Below the pieces are notes generated by a model, which was not told where the DNA came from, did no database searches, and saw nothing but the letters and a program-made list of their open reading frames with translations. Of a DNA stretch of 64,000 nt, positions 45,074-56,651 are shown in pieces. The translations under genes were made by a program, and so were the position numbers. The stretch comes from Didymella arachidicola (taxonomy: Eukaryota; Ascomycota; Dothideomycetes; Pleosporales; Didymellaceae), in NCBI GenBank assembly GCA_016630955.3, contig CM049997.1:1054001-1118000 (forward strand), read 5' to 3'. Position 1 is the stretch's first letter, and each line of letters begins with the position of its first letter.

Positions 45074-48000
45074 ATGCTGCGCACCGCCCAAACGCAGCGG
45101 CCGACTGCGCGCGCCGCCCGGACGAGCGTCCTGCGCCCGCTGCGCCCGCTGCGCCCAACACACCCCGCGCGCGGATATGCCGCCGTCACCGATGCCGCCA
45201 ACTTCCCGCGCGTCGGCGCGCAGCTGCACGGCTTCACGCTCAAGCGGCTCAGGCAGGTGCCCGAGCTGGAGCTCACCGCGCTGCTCCTCGAGCACGACAA
45301 GACGGGCGCCCAGTACCTGCACATTGCCCGCGACGACGCCAACAACTGCTTCTCCATCGGCTTCAAGACGAACCCCCCCGACGCCACGGGCGTGCCGCAC
45401 ATCCTCGAGCACACGACCCTCTGCGGCAGCACCAAGTACCCCATCCGCGACCCCTTCTTCAAGATGCTGCCGCGCTCCCTGTCCAACTTCATGAACGCCT
45501 GGACCTTCCCCGACCACACCGCCTACCCCTTCGCCACGACCAACCCCCACGACTTCCACAACCTCATGTCCGTCTACCTCGACGCCACCCTGCACCCGCT
45601 CCTGAAAGAGAACGACTTCACCCAGGAGGGCTGGCGCATCGGGCCCGAGAACCCCCTGGCCGCCGCCGACGACGACGCCGCCGCGAAGAAGCTCGTCTTC
45701 AAGGGCGTCGTCTACAACGAGATGAAGGGCCAGACCTCGGACGCCAGCTACCTCTTCTACGCCCGCTTCCAGGACCACCTGTTCCCCGCCATCCACAACT
45801 CGGGCGGCGACCCCCAGAAGATGACCGACCTCACCTGGCACCAGCTGCGCCAGTTCCACGCCGACCACTACCACCCGAGCAACGCCAAGATCCTGACCTA
45901 CGGCGACATGCCCCTGGCCGACCACCTGCGCGAGGTCAACGAGCGCCTGGCCGCCTTCGACAAGATCGCCGTCGACCAGGACGTCAAGGCTCCCATCCAA
46001 CTGAACAGCCCCATGCAAGTCACCGTCCCCGGCCCCCTCGATCCCCTCGTGCCGCAGGACAAGCAGTACAAGACGTCCGTCACATGGCTGATGGGCGATA
46101 CGGCCGATGCCGTCGAGAACTTTGCCCTGGGCGTGCTCAGCAGTCTGTTGATGAACGGCTACGGATCGCCCCTGTACCGCAATCTGATCGAGGCCGGCCT
46201 TGGCGCCGACTTCAGCGCCAACACTGGCTACGACAGCGCAGGCCGGAGAGGTGTCTTTTCCGTTGGCCTCGACGCTGTCAAGGAGGACGACGTGCCCAAG
46301 GTCCGTGCTGCCATCGTCAAGACGTTCCAGGAATCGCGACAGAACGGCTTCGACCAAATCAAGGTCAACGGCATCCTCCACCAGCTGGAGCTGTCGCTGA
46401 AGCACAAGACGGCCAACTTTGGCATGGGCATCATGCAGAGACTGAAGCCCAGCTGGTTCAACGGCATCGATCCCATGGACGCCCTCGCATGGCAAGACAC
46501 GGTGGATGCATTCCAGAAGAAATACGCAGAGGGCCGCTACCTCGAGAGCCTCATCGAAAAGTACCTGCTCACCGATAACACCCTCACATTCACCATGAAG
46601 CCCTCCGAGACGTACGCCCAGGAGCTGGTCGAAGAGGAGACGCAACGATTGGCGCAGAAGATTGCCGAGACGACGAGCAAGTTCCCCAGCGAGGAGGAAG
46701 CCCAGAAGTACTTGGAGAAGCGCGAGCTGGAGCTGCTCGAGGTGCAGGAGAAGGCCCGGACCGAGGATCTCAGCTGCCTGCCTACCGTGCACGTCAAGGA
46801 CATTCCGCGAGAGAAGGAGAGGAAGCCTCTTCGTCACACCGAGATTGGTAATGTCAAGGTGCAGTGGCGCGAGGCACCCACCAACGGCCTGACATACTTT
46901 CGAGCCGTGCACCGACTGGAGAATCTGCCAGACGAGCTGAGAGAGCTGATCCCGCTATTCACAGACGCCCTGATGCGTCTGGGGACAAAGACCAAGACGA
47001 TGGAGCAGCTGGAAGAGCTCATCAAGCTCAAGACGGGCGGCATCTCTGTCGGCTACCACTCCAACCAGTCACCCCTCTCGCTCGACTCGTACGAGGAAGG
47101 CATTGCCTTCTCTGGCTATGCTTTCGACCGCAACATCCCTGACATGTACGAGCTTCTGCGCACCATCTTGCAGGAGACCGACTTTGACGGCCCAGAAGCG
47201 GAGAAGAAGATCAGGGAGCTGCTGCAAGCCTCGTCCAGCGGCGCAGTCAACAACATCGCTTCCTCCGGCCACTCGTACGCCATGCGATACGCCGAGGCAG
47301 GCATCACCTCCGTGGGACGCCTCTCCGAGCAGACTGGCGGTCTCACCCAAGTCAAGCTGACCACCAGCCTGGCCGGCCTCGAGTCACTCTCAGAAGTCAT
47401 CAGCAAGCTCAAAGCTCTCCAATCCTTTGTCATCTCCAACTCGGCCTCCTTCCGCGTCGCCCTGAACTGCGGCCCCGAATCCGCAACCCCGAACCAAGAC
47501 GCACTCGCAAAGTTCCTCACCACCCTCCCCCCTTCCGTCTCCGTCCCCCACACCACCCAAGAAAACACATACCCCCGCAACGCAAAGTCCTTCTTCCCCC
47601 TCCCCTACCAGGTCTACTACTCGGCCCGCGCCGTCAGAACAGTCCCATACACGGACCCGCGCGGCGCGCCCCTCGAGATCCTCGCCAAGCTGCTCACCTT
47701 CAAGAGCTTGCACCCCGAGATCCGCGAAAAAGGCGGCGCATACGGCGGCGGCGCATACGCGCGCGCCCTCGGCGGAGTCTTTGGCATGTACTCGTACCGC
47801 GACCCCAACCCAACCAACAGCCTGCGCGTCATGAGCGACGCCGGCGCCTGGGCCCGCGACCGCGCCTGGAGCGCCCAGGACCTCGAGGAGGCCAAGCTCA
47901 GCGCGTTCCAGGGCTACGACGCCCCGCAGAGCGTCAGCCGCGAGGGCATGCGCCTCTTCCTGAGCGGCGTCACAGACGATATGCTGCAGACGAGGCGCGA

Positions 48001-48190
48001 GCAGCTGCTCGATGTGAGCGCCGCGCAGGTCCAGAGCGTCGCTGACGAGTTCCTCGTGCGCCGCGCCGACGAGGCGAACCTCGCGGTCCTCGGCGAGAAC
48101 AAGGACTGGGCGAGCGGGTGGGAGTTTCGCGACCTGGGCATGGCGGAGAAGCTCGTCGAGGCCGCGGCCGTCGAAGCCGCGCAAGCCTAG
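45074..48190 (+). CDS. CYM1: mitochondrial presequence protease (M16C, PreP/Cym1)
   Basis: A single exon of 1038 residues, the normal length. The first 35 residues are Arg/Ala/Pro-rich without acidic residues (a likely mitochondrial presequence, with a 9-bp coding repeat giving RPLRPLRP). The inverted zinc motif HILEH lies at residues 109-113 in VPHILEHTTLCGS, and the distal zinc ligand in VVYNEMKG. The C-terminal half shows the second M16 repeat, with EKGGAYGGGAY near the substrate-binding Arg/Tyr region. Cym1/PreP degrades cleaved presequences and other short peptides in the mitochondrial matrix. GC content is high and codon use strongly C/G-ending compared with neighbours, suggesting high expression. 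Divergent from taxilin. Confidence 0.96.
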   Translation: MLRTAQTQRPTARAARTSVLRPLRPLRPTHPARGYAAVTDAANFPRVGAQLHGFTLKRLRQVPELELTALLLEHDKTGAQYLHIARDDANNCFSIGFKTNPPDATGVPHILEHTTLCGSTKYPIRDPFFKMLPRSLSNFMNAWTFPDHTAYPFATTNPHDFHNLMSVYLDATLHPLLKENDFTQEGWRIGPENPLAAADDDAAAKKLVFKGVVYNEMKGQTSDASYLFYARFQDHLFPAIHNSGGDPQKMTDLTWHQLRQFHADHYHPSNAKILTYGDMPLADHLREVNERLAAFDKIAVDQDVKAPIQLNSPMQVTVPGPLDPLVPQDKQYKTSVTWLMGDTADAVENFALGVLSSLLMNGYGSPLYRNLIEAGLGADFSANTGYDSAGRRGVFSVGLDAVKEDDVPKVRAAIVKTFQESRQNGFDQIKVNGILHQLELSLKHKTANFGMGIMQRLKPSWFNGIDPMDALAWQDTVDAFQKKYAEGRYLESLIEKYLLTDNTLTFTMKPSETYAQELVEEETQRLAQKIAETTSKFPSEEEAQKYLEKRELELLEVQEKARTEDLSCLPTVHVKDIPREKERKPLRHTEIGNVKVQWREAPTNGLTYFRAVHRLENLPDELRELIPLFTDALMRLGTKTKTMEQLEELIKLKTGGISVGYHSNQSPLSLDSYEEGIAFSGYAFDRNIPDMYELLRTILQETDFDGPEAEKKIRELLQASSSGAVNNIASSGHSYAMRYAEAGITSVGRLSEQTGGLTQVKLTTSLAGLESLSEVISKLKALQSFVISNSASFRVALNCGPESATPNQDALAKFLTTLPPSVSVPHTTQENTYPRNAKSFFPLPYQVYYSARAVRTVPYTDPRGAPLEILAKLLTFKSLHPEIREKGGAYGGGAYARALGGVFGMYSYRDPNPTNSLRVMSDAGAWARDRAWSAQDLEEAKLSAFQGYDAPQSVSREGMRLFLSGVTDDMLQTRREQLLDVSAAQVQSVADEFLVRRADEANLAVLGENKDWASGWEFRDLGMAEKLVEAAAVEAAQA

Positions 48191-48948
48191 CATGGCACCA
48201 CCGTCTTGCACTCGCCTTGTATATATCATGTACCATACTCTCTCCTCTGCCTGCATCAGCGGTTTAGCATTTCAATCAACGACTAGATTCCCCCCCAGCC
48301 TTACGGCAACCAATGCGTGACCCGGTGAGACAAGACACAGCGCCATGAACAGATCCTCAGACGTCCGGCCCCGCGTTCCCATGGCTGCGACGGTCTGTCT
48401 CTTTCGAGAGTGCGGCGCGACATCAATCGCCATGCACCCCGCTCTGCTGTGGGTGTGGGCGAGCCCCCCTCTTCAGAACTGCCTGCGAGCGAGACTCTTC
48501 TCCTGGCAGACTAACTGTGGGGGCACATGATGGATCCGGGGGTGCGAGTGTTGAGAGCGACATGGACAACAGTGAAGCAGCCACGTGTGCGGAGATGAGA
48601 AGAACGAGGACACTATGTAAAGGTGCATTATGCGGCAGACTTGCAGACTTAGTCCTATATCTACTACTCGTCGCTGGACCACCACACACGCCCATCCGTG
48701 AGCGGCGCCGTCTCGTCTGGCGAGTCAACCTCTACCTAGGCAGCAGGATCCCTTGAGAACCGCCTAATGCGAGCAAGCTTGCTCTTGAAAGAATTCTACC
48801 TCCCACGAGCACTGTGTTGTTGCCTCGGCGCTCGCTTCTCTCTTTGCCGTGCAAGCTCGGCTTCCAGCTTCGCAGACACCCTATTCAGCGTCTCCTTGAT
48901 CGGATCAGATATGCGGCGAAACAGTGCCGTCGGCGAGTAGCAACTCTC
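48191..48948. other. intergenic, no gene recognised
   Basis: 3' flank between two convergent genes (CYM1 and the aldo-keto reductase). Short frames on both strands have no recognisable features. Confidence 0.5.
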
Positions 48949-49849
48949 CTACTCGTTGCTGACTGCCTGCACCAGAGCCCCCTTCTCTGCCTGGTCCAGA
49001 CCATCCAGATTGGACATGTCGTCGCCGTCGAGCTCGAAGCTGTACAGATCCGCGTTCTTCTCGATCCTGGACGGCGTGTCGCTCTTCGGCAGCGGCACAA
49101 AGCCGCGCTGCAGACTCCAGCGAACGAGAACTTGCGCCGTTGTCACGTTGTGCTTCTTTGCGATCCCCTGGAGGGTAGCGTCGTCGGCCTTGTCGTTGCG
49201 AACAAGCGGGCAGTATGCTTCGACGACGATATTGTTCTTCTGGCAGTACTTGACAGTGTCTTTTTGCTGACACCAGGGGTGGAGCTGGGACGTCAGTGCT
49301 GATACTATTGTAGAGAAAATCTCGCCGCAGACGTACCTCGATCTGATTGATTGCAGGCGGCCACACCGTGCCAAACCTCTTGATCTCCTCAATGTGACCG
49401 ATGCCGTAGTTACTGACACCAATCTCTCTTACCTTGCCCTCTTTCTTCGCCCTCTCGAGCGCAAGCCACATAAGCTTCCTTTTCTCTGGCCCGAAGTTGG
49501 GGCTGTGAATGAGGAACAGGTCCACGTATCCATCCTTGCCAGAGAGCTTCTCGACGCTCTCTTCGACCTTTTTGTATGTCGATTCGGCATCGTCGCCGGC
49601 GAAGAGGATCTTGGTGGTGAGGTAGACCTCCTCGCGCTTGAGGCCAGACTCCCTCAGTGCCTGTCCGACCTGCTCTTCATTCTCGTAGTACTGAGCGGTG
49701 TCGATATGTCGGTAGCCGGCCTTCAGGGCTGCCAGGCAGCTCTTAACGCACGTCTCGGGCGGCGACTGATAGACACCAAACCCCAGCTGAGGGATCTTGT
49801 GGGATGAGCTATGGAGCGGGAGCGTGGAGTTTAAGCTGAGCTTCGCCAT
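48949..49849 (-). CDS. aldo-keto reductase
   Basis: Exons 49849-49337 and 49284-48949 with a 52-nt intron (gtacgt...ctgacgtcccag) give 282 residues, normal for the family. The catalytic tetrad is visible: Asp and Tyr in HIDTAQYYENE, Lys in LTTKI and His in FLIHSPN. GVSNYGI and the coenzyme-binding LPKSDTPSRIEKNADLYSF complete the (beta/alpha)8 barrel signature of an NADPH-dependent reductase. The substrate cannot be told. The frame also opens 41 codons upstream, from an ATG at 49972. That extension has no Asp or Glu, several Arg/Lys and hydrophobic residues, and looks like a mitochondrial presequence, so two start sites may give two compartments. It shares a 500-bp divergent promoter with MRI1. 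Confidence 0.9.
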
Positions 49850-50348
49850 TGTGAAGGACTTCTTAGTGATAGTCAGATAACGATGGAATGGATGAGTGAT
49901 TGGTGGAGCGCGAGTGACAAGACGAGTTGAGCAAATCAATCGAGGGGCAGAAAACATAAGAGGAAGCTGCAAATGGAGAGGTCGTCCCTGCCCTGGCGGC
50001 TCTAAACCGCCTCGCGCATACCAGGCGCTCGTCTAGGCAGTCCTGATGTCATTGTATTGGAGCTTGACGGTGGGTCTTGTTAATGGACTGGAACTTCTGG
50101 TCGATTATCATACGTTTTGAACGAATTCTGGCATCTTCGAACATCATCGTGGAATCAGTTGCTGCCTACAGGAGCTATGAAATGTTGCTTGGTTACGTGA
50201 CGTCCATGGATGTTGGCCTGCCCCTCTCGCGCTACGACAGTGGGGCAGACCCCGCGACGAGCTGTTGTTCGCGCTGGCTGTCGCGCCATCGTCATCTCGA
50301 TTTTTTTTGCTCAAGCAAACAATGCTTCAACGGCTCCTTGGCAACAAA

Positions 50349-51571
50349 ATGGTGCTCCAAGCGATCAAGTACACGCGGGGTCAGCTCGAGATCCTTGACC
50401 AGCTCAAGCTGCCTCACGCCGAGGAATATGACCACATCTATTCCAGCACCGATGCGTGGCATGCCATCAAGGAGATGCGGACCCGAGGAGCTCCGGCTAT
50501 TGCCATTGTTGCGGCTCTCGCCCTTGCAGTCGAGCTCACCAACATGAAGCTCTCGTCGGTGGCAGAGGAAGTGCAGGTGTTCATTACAGAAAAGCTAGAC
50601 TACCTTGTCACCAGCCGGCCTACTGCCGTGAACCTTGCGGATGCGGCGGGCAAGTTGCGGAAAGTCACTGGAGACGCTACCACAAAGGAGGGAGCAAGCG
50701 GCGAGTCTGTGAGGGATGCGTATGTCGGTGCTGCTGAGCAGATGCTTGTTGATGATGTGAGCGACAACGAGAACATCGGCAAGCATGGCGCAGAGTGGAT
50801 TGTAAGGAACACTGAAGCGGGCAAGAAGGGCCCTGTCAGCATGTTGACACACTGCAACACTGGGTATGTTGTCTACGTAGTAACTCAAGTCGTTGCTAAC
50901 CATCTAGATCACTTGCAACTGCTGGGTACGGCACTGCTCTGGGTGTCATCCGGTCGTTGCACGCCACTGGATCGTTGAAACATGCTTTCTGCTCAGAGAC
51001 TCGTCCATACAATCAAGGCTCGAGGCTGACAGCTTTCGAGTTGGTGCACGACAAGATCCCGGCGACTTTGGTCACTGACTCTATGGCTGCGGCTCTACTC
51101 CGACTCAGAGGCGGGAGTGAGAACATCGCCGGCATCGTCGTTGGAGCTGACCGCGTGGCCGCGAATGGTGACACTGCCAACAAGATCGGCACCTATTCTT
51201 TGGCTATTCTTGCGAAGCATCACGGCGTCAAATTCCTGGTCGCGGCACCGAGAACCACAATCGACTTGAAGACAAAGTCTGGAGCAGATATCATCATTGA
51301 GGAGCGACCAGGCAAGGAGGTGACTCTTGTCAAGGGACCTCGCCATGACGGGGTCAACCTGGACCTTGCTGTTGTAGAGACAGTGAGCATTGCGGCCAAT
51401 GGTATCAACGTGTGGAACCCTGCTTTCGATGTTACGCCGGCCGATCTCATCGACGGCATCATCACCGAGGTCGGCGTCTTTGAGAAGGACAGCGAAGGTG
51501 TGTTCCATTTGGAGGAGGCCTTCCAAGCCAAGGGCTCAGAAGTCAAGCCTTCGACCATTGGAGGCTTGTAG
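50349..51571 (+). CDS. MRI1: methylthioribose-1-phosphate isomerase
   Basis: Exons 50349-50863 and 50908-51571, with a 44-nt intron (gtatgt...ctaac...ctag), encode 392 residues. The enzyme converts 5-methylthioribose-1-phosphate to the ribulose form in the methionine salvage pathway. Landmarks are TRGAPAIAI, the catalytic Cys in LTHCNTG (completed across the intron to NTGSLATAGYGTALG), ETRPYNQGSRLTAFEL, the catalytic Asp in VVGADRVAANGDTANKIGTY, and AAPRTTID. The chosen start, MVLQAIKYTRGQLEILDQ, matches the usual N-terminus; an ATG nine codons earlier (50322) is in frame but unnecessary. Distinguished from eIF2B subunits by the isomerase-specific Cys and Asp. Confidence 0.95.
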
Positions 51572-51831
51572 TTGGAGTTGCAATGTGCATAGATACCCAA
51601 TATAGATAGAAGCGTGCTGCTGCTTTACACTGACAGGCTGAGCCTTATCTGCATTTTCTCCATGTGCACCTTTGTGCCGTGTATAGACTTCTAATGCTTA
51701 AGAGGTCGTATTCGTGGGTATCGTTACGTATAGCTTGCTCTATTACCAGCTCAGAGCTAATAGCATGACGGTGCTCGAAAAATCGGGAGCCTCATCGTTG
51801 CAGCTCCTGATCATATCATGCTGTGTAGCGC

Positions 51832-52115
51832 CTATGAGCTCTTGGACTGGTTTTGAGATGCAGGCTTCTCGCTCGTGGAGGCGCCGGTCTGCATGTCCTT
51901 CTCGGCTTTCTCGGCTTGTGCTAGGAGCTCTTCGATTTTCTTTTCCAGGGAGTCGAGGTGATCCTCCAGCGCAGCCGCTGTTCGTTCGCCGCGAGCAAGC
52001 TCCTTCATGGCCTATGGCGATGTTAGAGGCCATACTACGGTGGCAAAGAGACGCTTACCTCGGCAAAATCTGCATCTGCATTGCGCACTGGCGCTCCGTT
52101 TTGGTCGTGCGACAT
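51832..52115 (-). CDS. 78-residue coiled-coil protein, unknown function
   Basis: Two exons, 52115-52059 and 52011-51832, joined by a 47-nt intron (gtaagc...catag). The protein starts MSHDQNGAPVRN; the splice gives DFAEAMKELARGERTAA, then a heptad-patterned helix LEDHLDSLEKKIEELL and a polar Ser/Gln/Lys tail. The clean intron, in-frame junction and helix make it a real gene in my view, although no family is recognised. A small accessory subunit of some complex is a guess only. It is head to head with PAN1, 246 bp between the two ATGs. Confidence 0.75.
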
Positions 52116-52361
52116 GGTAGAAGAGATGCAAGGCGTTGTGGTTGCTGCGGCTCCGTTGCGCACGCATCTGTACCCAAGATCTTGGGAATGACGCGGTCCA
52201 CGGAGAGCTCCTTCCTAGCGCGACCAGGAGGTAACTGGCTGGCGCCCGACTTACACCTCACCCGCTCCACCCGTTCGCGCGCGATTTCTCCTGTCCCTTA
52301 AATACTCCCTCGCATGCGCAACGCTCGAGCTATCTAATCGACCTGCGCTTGCTCGCACACG
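52116..52361. promoter_or_regulatory. bidirectional promoter region, 78-aa gene / PAN1
   Basis: Only 246 bp separate the two divergent start codons, so both leaders and core promoters must lie here. No specific factor site can be named with confidence. Confidence 0.6.
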
Positions 52362-55300
52362 ATGTTTTCTGGGTCCAACTGGTCCGCCAACTCTGCCCGC
52401 GGGCCGCCGCCGCAGGGACAGCAGCAGTATGGTCAGCAGCAGGGCTTCCAGGGCGGCATGCAGCCTCAGCAGACAGGCTTCGGCGTGCAGCCACAGCAGA
52501 CGGGCTTTGGAATGCAGCCGCAGCAGACTGGTTTTGGGATGCAACCCCAGCAGACGGGCTTTGGAGGCGCTTCATACCCAGGCCAGCCATCGGGCTTTGG
52601 ACAGCAGCAGCCTCAGCAGACAGGCTTTGGACAACAGCCCCAGCAATTGCAGTCGCAATTCACGGGATTTCCCGGCCAGCAACAGCATCAGGGCTTCCAG
52701 CAGGCCCCTCAGCAACAGCCTTTCCAAACAGGCGCACCGCCGCAACAGCAGCAAGAGGCTCCCCCGCAGCCACAGAGGCCCCAGCCCACAGGCATGACCT
52801 CATCCGAAATGGCTGCGTCTTTTGGGGGCTCATCTTCCGTCCCGCCGCCTGTGCCTGCCAAGTCGGGAAGTAAGATCCCCAGCATACGGTTGTCGTTCAT
52901 CACAGCCCAGGATCAGGCCAAGTTTGAGCAGCTGTTCAAGTCTGCTGTGGGCGAAGGAACAGCTCTGTCAGGAGACCAGGCGCGCGACCTGCTGCTGCGA
53001 TCGAAGCTTCCAGGAGATGATCTGGGACACATCTGGATGTTGTCCGACACTACCAAGTCTGGACAGCTTCTATTCCCCGAATTTGCGCTCGCCATGTATC
53101 TCTGCAATCTGAAACTGACTGGCAAGACCCTCCCGGGTTCTCTTCCTGAACGTGTCAAGAATGAAGTCTCGAGTATGGTAGACATCATCTCCTTCAACGC
53201 CGCCGATGACCAGCCCAAACGACCCGCACCGGCGAGCAACGCTCCGTCCTTCAACGAACCTCCTTCGATTCAGCAGCCGCAGCCGCAGCAGTCCAACAGC
53301 TCGCTGCTGGCATCATTGGCGCCGCAGCCAACCGGGTACGGCCAACAACAGGTTGGTATGCAGCCTACAGGCATGCAGCCACAACAGACTGGCTTTCAAG
53401 GCATGAGTAGTGGGTACAACGGCCCACGCCCTCCAATGCCACCGATGCCCACTGGATTTGGTAATAACGGTCTGGCTCCTCAGCAGACGGGAATGGCTCC
53501 CCTGAACGCTCAACCGACAGGCATGCCTGGCCAATGGGGTCTTGTCAACACTCCCTCCACTGGACTTCCCAACATCGAAGCATTGGCAGGGCGTATGATG
53601 CCCCAGACAGGCCGGGACACCAGCAACCACACAACCACCGGACTCACTGGCAATGCCACCATTCCCTGGGCTATTACAAAGGGCGAGAAAAAGCTGTACG
53701 ACGAGACGTTCAAGGCTTGGGATGGTATGAGTAAGGGCTATATTGCCGGCGCACAGGCCATTGAGATTCTCGGCCAGAGTGGTTTGCCAAAGTCCGACTT
53801 GGAGAAGATATGGACTCTTGCTGATGCTCAGGACCGAGGGCGTCTAAACCTGGATGAGTTCGCCGTGGCAATGCATCTCATCTACCGCAAGCTAAACGGA
53901 TATCCTGTGCCAAACCGCCTGCCTCCTGAGCTGGTTCCACCGTCAACGCGCAACATCAATGATTCTATTGGTGCCATGAAGAATCTGCTGCGCGGCGATG
54001 CGGAGGATAGGAAGAACTCTGGCGCGTTCTTACAACCCCAGCGCACTGGCGTCAGCTACCTCAAGACCCACTCATTCCGTTCAGGAAGTCCAGCAGCTGG
54101 AGGACGCAAGGACGCTACTGTGTTCCGCAACAACGATGATAATGCTGGTTACCGCTCAAGCGCAAGGCATCGTGTCGGTGCTGGAGGTCGCTCGCCATCA
54201 CCAGCGTCTGGTACGTCATCGCCTCCATCTGGACGGTCAGATGAGATGTCTTTGGAGCAGCTCAGGAAAGCCGTCAAGGAGAAGCAGATTCTCCTAGATG
54301 CGATGGATACCCGAGACGAGGATGCCGCTGATGAGGATGATGCTCTCGACCGGCGAGACCGCAAAGAGGCGGAGGAGCTCTATCGTCGTATTCGCAGAGT
54401 TCAAGAAGACATCGATGCTCATCCCAAGGCATCGCTGCATGGCGGTGATTCGGATGCTGAACGCCGTGCACTCAAGCGCCAACTTCAGACTCTGACAGAT
54501 CGCCTGCCAGAAGTCGCCTCCAACGTGCGCCGTATCGAGCGCGAAATTGCCGATGCCCAACTCGAGCTGTTCAGGTTGAAGGACGCCAAGGCACATCCTG
54601 GGGCCGCTTCTACAATCGTAGGGACAGGGCCCGGCGGTGCGGTAACAGAGTCAGATCGTCTGAAGGCACGCGCCAAAGCCATGATGCAAGCTCGCTCTGC
54701 TGCATTGACTGGCAAGCCTGCACCTGCTGGAGACGACACGGGTGCAGCGACCGAACGTCTGGAGAAGGAACAGTCTCGCATTCGATCTGAGAAGGAGAAT
54801 AACGAGCGCATGATCCGCGATGTAGAAGACAGTGTCAACGAGTTCTCGAAGGGTCTCGAGGCCAGCCTTAAGGAGGGTGGACACGACAACCGCAGCGAGC
54901 ATGAGCGCCGCCGTTGGGAAGAAGCTCTTGGTGTTGAAGATGAAGTTCGAGACTTCATTTTCGATCTACAGCGAAGCAGCCGTGCTGCGCGTGTGCGCAA
55001 GGAAGACAGGCCCCGGGACACTGGTCGAGCATCTTCGCGTACCAACGAGGGTCAGTCCACTTCTCGTTACGAGAGCCCTGCTCATGCCACTGAGTCTGCG
55101 CGGTCGACACCTACCGCTGGTGGCGCATCTTCATACAAGACACCAGCAGAACGAGCTGCGTTCATCAAGCAGCAAGCTGAGCAGCGCATGGCAGAGCGAT
55201 TGGCTGCGCTTGGACTGCGCCCTCCTCCCAAGGCTGGCGAGACACCTGAGCAGCGTGCTGAGCGCGAGAGGAAGGAGCGTGAGGACAAGCTCAGACAAGC

Positions 55301-56651
55301 CGAAGAGGAAGATGCCCGTCGCGAACAAGAGAGGCAAAAGAGACTTGAGGGCGAATCCGCCGCGCCTCCAGCTCCAGCCAAGGGTACCGGCAAGAAGCCA
55401 GCTCCTCCTCCACCAGCGTCACGGAAGAACAAGGTGGATGTCGCCCAGCATGACACACAGCAATCCGAGGCCGAGGCTAAGCGGGCAGAGAATGAGATAG
55501 CTGAGCAGGCTCTCCGGGAACAACAACAGGCTCAGGAGGCTGAGACCAAGCGCATGGAGTAAGTGATAATGAATGGATATCGGACTTTCACTGATGAAAA
55601 AACTAGGGATGAAGAACGCCGACAGGAAGATGAATTGGCAAAAGAGCGTGAGTCTGCTCAGGCCCGACTCAAGGCTCTCGAGGAGCAGGTGCAGCAGGGT
55701 AAGCTCAAAAAGGCTGAAGAGAAGAAGCGCAGGGCTGGCGCACAGAAGGAGCAACAGGAGAAAGAGGCCAAGCTCCAAGCACAGCGACAGGAGATTGAGG
55801 CTGCTCGTGAGCGAGAGAGGCAGCTTCAGCTGCAACTGGAGGCTCTTGACGACGAAGACTCCTCTGACGACGAGGGCCCGCAGAACATTACCCCTCAAGA
55901 GTCCACACCCACTGCAAGCCAGGAACTCCCACGAAGCACAGCACCGCCACCGGCACCGCCCATGCCGCAGGTTCCAGGATCGTTCCCAAGCCCTCCGGCA
56001 TCATCGGTCACCAGTCCTCATCCCATCGCGGGAGGTGAGACTACGAACCCCTTCTACAAGAAGATGGCAATGTCTACCCAAGAGAACAATACTCCTCCTC
56101 CAGCGAGCAACACCAGCGAGATGTCTACAAACCCGTTCCACCGCTTGACACAGGAGCAGACCACCAAAGCTGCCGTGCCGACGTTCAACGAGCCAGCTGC
56201 TCCATCAGCCCGTACTCGCGGACGACAGGACGACGACGACTGGTCTGTTGTGGACTCGGACGACTCGTCCTCTGATGACGAGGATGCCCCCACACAAGGC
56301 GGTGCCAAACACCTGGCTTCAATTCTGTTCGGCACTATGGCGCCCCCACGACCATTGTCGTCGATGGACAACAAGGACACTCCTGCTGCGAGTCCAGCTC
56401 CGTCAGCAGGTATTCCGCCGCCTCCACCGATGCCTGCAGGCTCCGCTCCTCCGCCACCACCAGGGCCACCACCTCCCCCTATGGGTGGCGCTCCCCCACC
56501 GCCGCCTATGCCCAGCATGAAAGCACCTGGGGGTGCGCCTAGTCGTGGAGCGCTTCTCGGTGAAATCCAGGCCGGCAGGGCCGGCAGGGTTTTACGTAAG
56601 GTCGAGACCAAGGACAGGAGTACTGCGTCGACTGCTGGTAGGGTTTTGTAG
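52362..56651 (+). CDS. PAN1: PAN1, actin cytoskeleton-regulatory and endocytic scaffold
   Basis: Exons 52362-55558 and 55607-56651, with a 48-nt intron (gtaagt...aactag), encode 1413 residues. Order: a Gln/Pro-rich head with four tandem 9-residue QPQQTGFG-type repeats; EH domain 1 (about 170-270; ITAQDQAKFEQLFKSAVGEG, DLGHIWMLSDTTKSGQLLFP); more PQQTG motifs; EH domain 2 (about 430-530; DLEKIWTLADAQDRGRLNLD); coiled coil with DEMSLEQLRKAVKEKQILLD; a long Arg/Glu-rich helix; NPF motifs (NPFYKK, NPFHRL); polyproline; and a C-terminal WH2-like segment (RGALLGEIQAGRAG). Pan1 activates Arp2/3 and links cargo adaptors to actin at endocytic sites; QxTG-type repeats are targets of Ark/Prk kinases in yeast. 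Both EH domains look intact. Confidence 0.95.
52458..52565 (+). repeat. 27-bp coding tandem repeat in PAN1
   Basis: Four consecutive copies encode a 9-residue unit (x-QPQQTGFG, with M or V first). Nucleotide copies differ mainly at third positions, so the peptide is conserved rather than freshly duplicated. Confidence 0.9.

Noticed and set aside
45034..46578. 514-codon plus-strand frame overlapping CYM1
   Set aside because: Alternative frame of CYM1, made of Arg/Pro/His-rich sequence caused by high GC content.
44927..46912. 661-codon open frame on minus, opposite CYM1
   Set aside because: It lies antisense to the certain CYM1 coding sequence, where G/C-ending codons suppress stops on the other strand. 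It has no domain pattern of its own.
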